From Candidatus Poseidoniales archaeon (lineage in GTDB: Archaea; Thermoplasmatota; Poseidoniia; Poseidoniales; Poseidoniaceae), in assembly GCA_012959845.1 (NCBI GenBank), contig DUCL01000032.1, forward strand, positions 1 to 6,269: 6,269 bases of DNA, given 5' to 3'. The notes under the pieces were generated by a model. That model was not told the origin of the DNA, did not search any database, and was given only the letters and a program-made list of their open reading frames with translations. Every line of letters starts with the position of its first letter. The first letter of the stretch is position 1. The position numbers and the translations under genes are program-made. Below are positions 5,179 to 6,269 of this stretch, piece by piece.

Positions 5179-5179
5179 T

Positions 5180-5569
5180 ATGGTGGAAACAGATGTAATG
5201 TTATTGGATGGAGATTGTGGATTATGCACTCATGTAGCTGTCTTTCTTCATCCGAGGTTAACTGATAAATCAAGTATCCGTTTTCTTGCCATTGAAAGCG
5301 AAGAAGGACAATCGTTAATCGCTAACTTCTCTGATAAGTTTCAACAGGCGAATTCAGTCTATCTCGTTCGAAATGGTAAGCCACACATGAGGTCGGCAGC
5401 AGGAATACGCACCATACTCTATCTCAAATGGTACTATCGAATGTGGTATCCTCTACTGTGGTTAATCCCACTACCAATTCGCAATATTGGTTATCGAATC
5501 ATCGCTAGGTACCGGCATAAATTTTTCAAGCGACCATCGATTTGCATTTATCCTACCCTCTTAGCATGA
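5180..5569 (+). CDS. DCC-family (DUF393) putative thiol-disulfide oxidoreductase
   Basis: This 129-residue protein has the family signature near the N-terminus, LLDGDCGLC (Asp10, Cys13, Cys16), where DxxCxxC gives the DCC name and resembles a thioredoxin-type CxxC. RFLAIESEEGQ then matches the usual F-A-x-x-Q/E-S-E-x-G block, and SVYLVRNGKPHMRSAAGIRTILYL the later V-x-x-G...S-A-x block. A hydrophobic stretch around YPLLWLIPLPI (about 92-102) is common in this family and may touch the membrane. Redox activity is inferred from the family name and CxxC; no substrate is known. AGGTGA (5169-5174), five bases upstream, selects ATG 5180 over the in-frame TTG at 5165. It follows the DUF2071 gene by one base. 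Confidence 0.87.
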   Translation: MVETDVMLLDGDCGLCTHVAVFLHPRLTDKSSIRFLAIESEEGQSLIANFSDKFQQANSVYLVRNGKPHMRSAAGIRTILYLKWYYRMWYPLLWLIPLPIRNIGYRIIARYRHKFFKRPSICIYPTLLA

Positions 5570-5607
5570 ATTGAAAGTTTTCTAAGTGATGACAATAAGG
5601 GTTGACA

Positions 5608-6269
5608 ATGCAAGAAAGGTCGGGGTTCAAAATAACCCTCGCAATTCTACTAGCCATTTTGGTTGGCTCGGGCTCTTATGTTATCACCAATAACCTAAAC
5701 AAAACCGAGGAGGCTGAAGAAAAGCCAATCGAATGCGCAGATCAACAAATCCTAACCCCAGACGGCTGCGTTGACCCAGGACCAGAACCACCAAAGCCAC
5801 AGGATTGCACACTTTCCCAAGTCTGGCGTGACGGCAACTGCCACGATTTAATCCCACCAAATAATTTGACATATGGTGCAGAAGTAGTACAATGGGCAAT
5901 CGGTGAAATCCATATCTTAACGCCATCATTTAGCGGCGATGGCCCCGATTCGTGGGCGGTAAATCCCGCTTTCCCAGCATTCATTACAATAGATGAAAAT
6001 AGTGGTGAAATCTTAGCGGCTCCGCAATCCGAACACAGTACAACAACTCACGTTATTATCGCCTCAAATAACGGAGGAGTTGTAACCACCAATCTGACAA
6101 TTTCAGTGATTAATATCGTACCAATGTTTAGTTATCCTTCACCACAATGGACATTTGTATTAGGGTCTTATGACGAGTTACCTTTGCCGATTGTAGGCGA
6201 TATGAGTATAGATAATTGGCAGGTAACTCCACAACTTCCAGAGGGATTAATACTCGATTCAAACGGACG
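5608..6269 (+). CDS. Membrane-anchored surface protein with putative Ig-like repeats (3' end missing)
   Basis: The first 220 residues of a longer protein are visible. Residues about 8-26 form one hydrophobic segment after a short basic N-terminus, with no lipobox Cys, so it is a signal or membrane anchor; the rest should face outside. Residues 43-78 hold two C-x10-C units (Cys43/54 and Cys67/78), each with a Gln and a DG near the second Cys. From about 86, a putative Ig (He_PIG) repeat shows W-A-V-N-P..PAFITID..SGEI.A.P and ends in TNLTISVIN; a second begins near 172 with WQVTPQLPEGLILD. Such repeats are common in large secreted proteins of marine euryarchaea and suggest adhesion or substrate binding. 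ATG 5608 has AAGGG six bases upstream and an in-frame TAA at 5596. It lies 38 bp after the DCC gene. Confidence 0.83.
   Translation, partial: MQERSGFKITLAILLAILVGSGSYVITNNLNKTEEAEEKPIECADQQILTPDGCVDPGPEPPKPQDCTLSQVWRDGNCHDLIPPNNLTYGAEVVQWAIGEIHILTPSFSGDGPDSWAVNPAFPAFITIDENSGEILAAPQSEHSTTTHVIIASNNGGVVTTNLTISVINIVPMFSYPSPQWTFVLGSYDELPLPIVGDMSIDNWQVTPQLPEGLILDSNG

Noticed and set aside
5684..5984. Leftward frames opposite the surface protein gene
   Set aside because: They are shadows of a plus-strand gene with a clear start, membrane anchor and Ig-like repeats.

Overview
The window looks like a piece of an archaeal genome, most likely a marine planktonic euryarchaeon of the Marine Group II type (Ca. 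Poseidoniales). The archaeal signs are a stand-alone GMP synthase amidotransferase subunit, a 49-residue RNA polymerase subunit P, a clamp-loader protein of the replication factor C family, two tRNA genes without an encoded CCA end, and TATA-like promoter elements. The Marine Group II assignment is weaker. It rests on gene style: a membrane-anchored surface protein with putative Ig-like repeats at the right end, and moderate GC. No species can be named.

Layout, left to right. The 3' part of the GMP synthase amidotransferase gene (2-442) runs rightward and meets, one base apart, a convergent leftward gene (444-1781). That gene encodes a Ser/Gly-Pro-Pro tract, a Glu/Pro-Val repeat tract, a short coiled coil and a class II aldolase/adducin-like domain that has lost two of its three metal-binding histidines. 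A 67-bp gap with a TATA-like element separates it from the divergent tRNA-Asp(GTC) at 1849-1920. After a 236-bp spacer comes the most striking gene (2157-2582), which encodes two near-identical 70-residue domains. Each has a ubiquitin-like pattern and ends in Leu-Val-Gly-Gly, and a single Phe follows the last Gly-Gly, as in eukaryotic polyubiquitin precursors. Next come rpoP (2690-2839), a replication factor C-like ATPase with unusual ATPase motifs and an insertion (2909-4048), and tRNA-Arg(CCT) (4087-4160). A 290-bp non-coding stretch follows that holds a perfect 71-bp direct repeat. Then come a tight pair encoding a DUF2071/YqjF-like protein and a DCC-family (DUF393) CxxC protein (4450-5569), and finally the 5' part of the surface protein gene (5608 to the window end).

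Most genes are housekeeping: purine synthesis, transcription, replication and translation. The likely co-transcribed groups are 2157-4048 on the plus strand (ubiquitin-like gene, rpoP, RFC-like) and the DUF2071-DCC pair. No E1-, E2- or JAMM-type partner for the ubiquitin-like protein is visible here, so its role as a modifier or sulfur carrier is inferred from its shape only.
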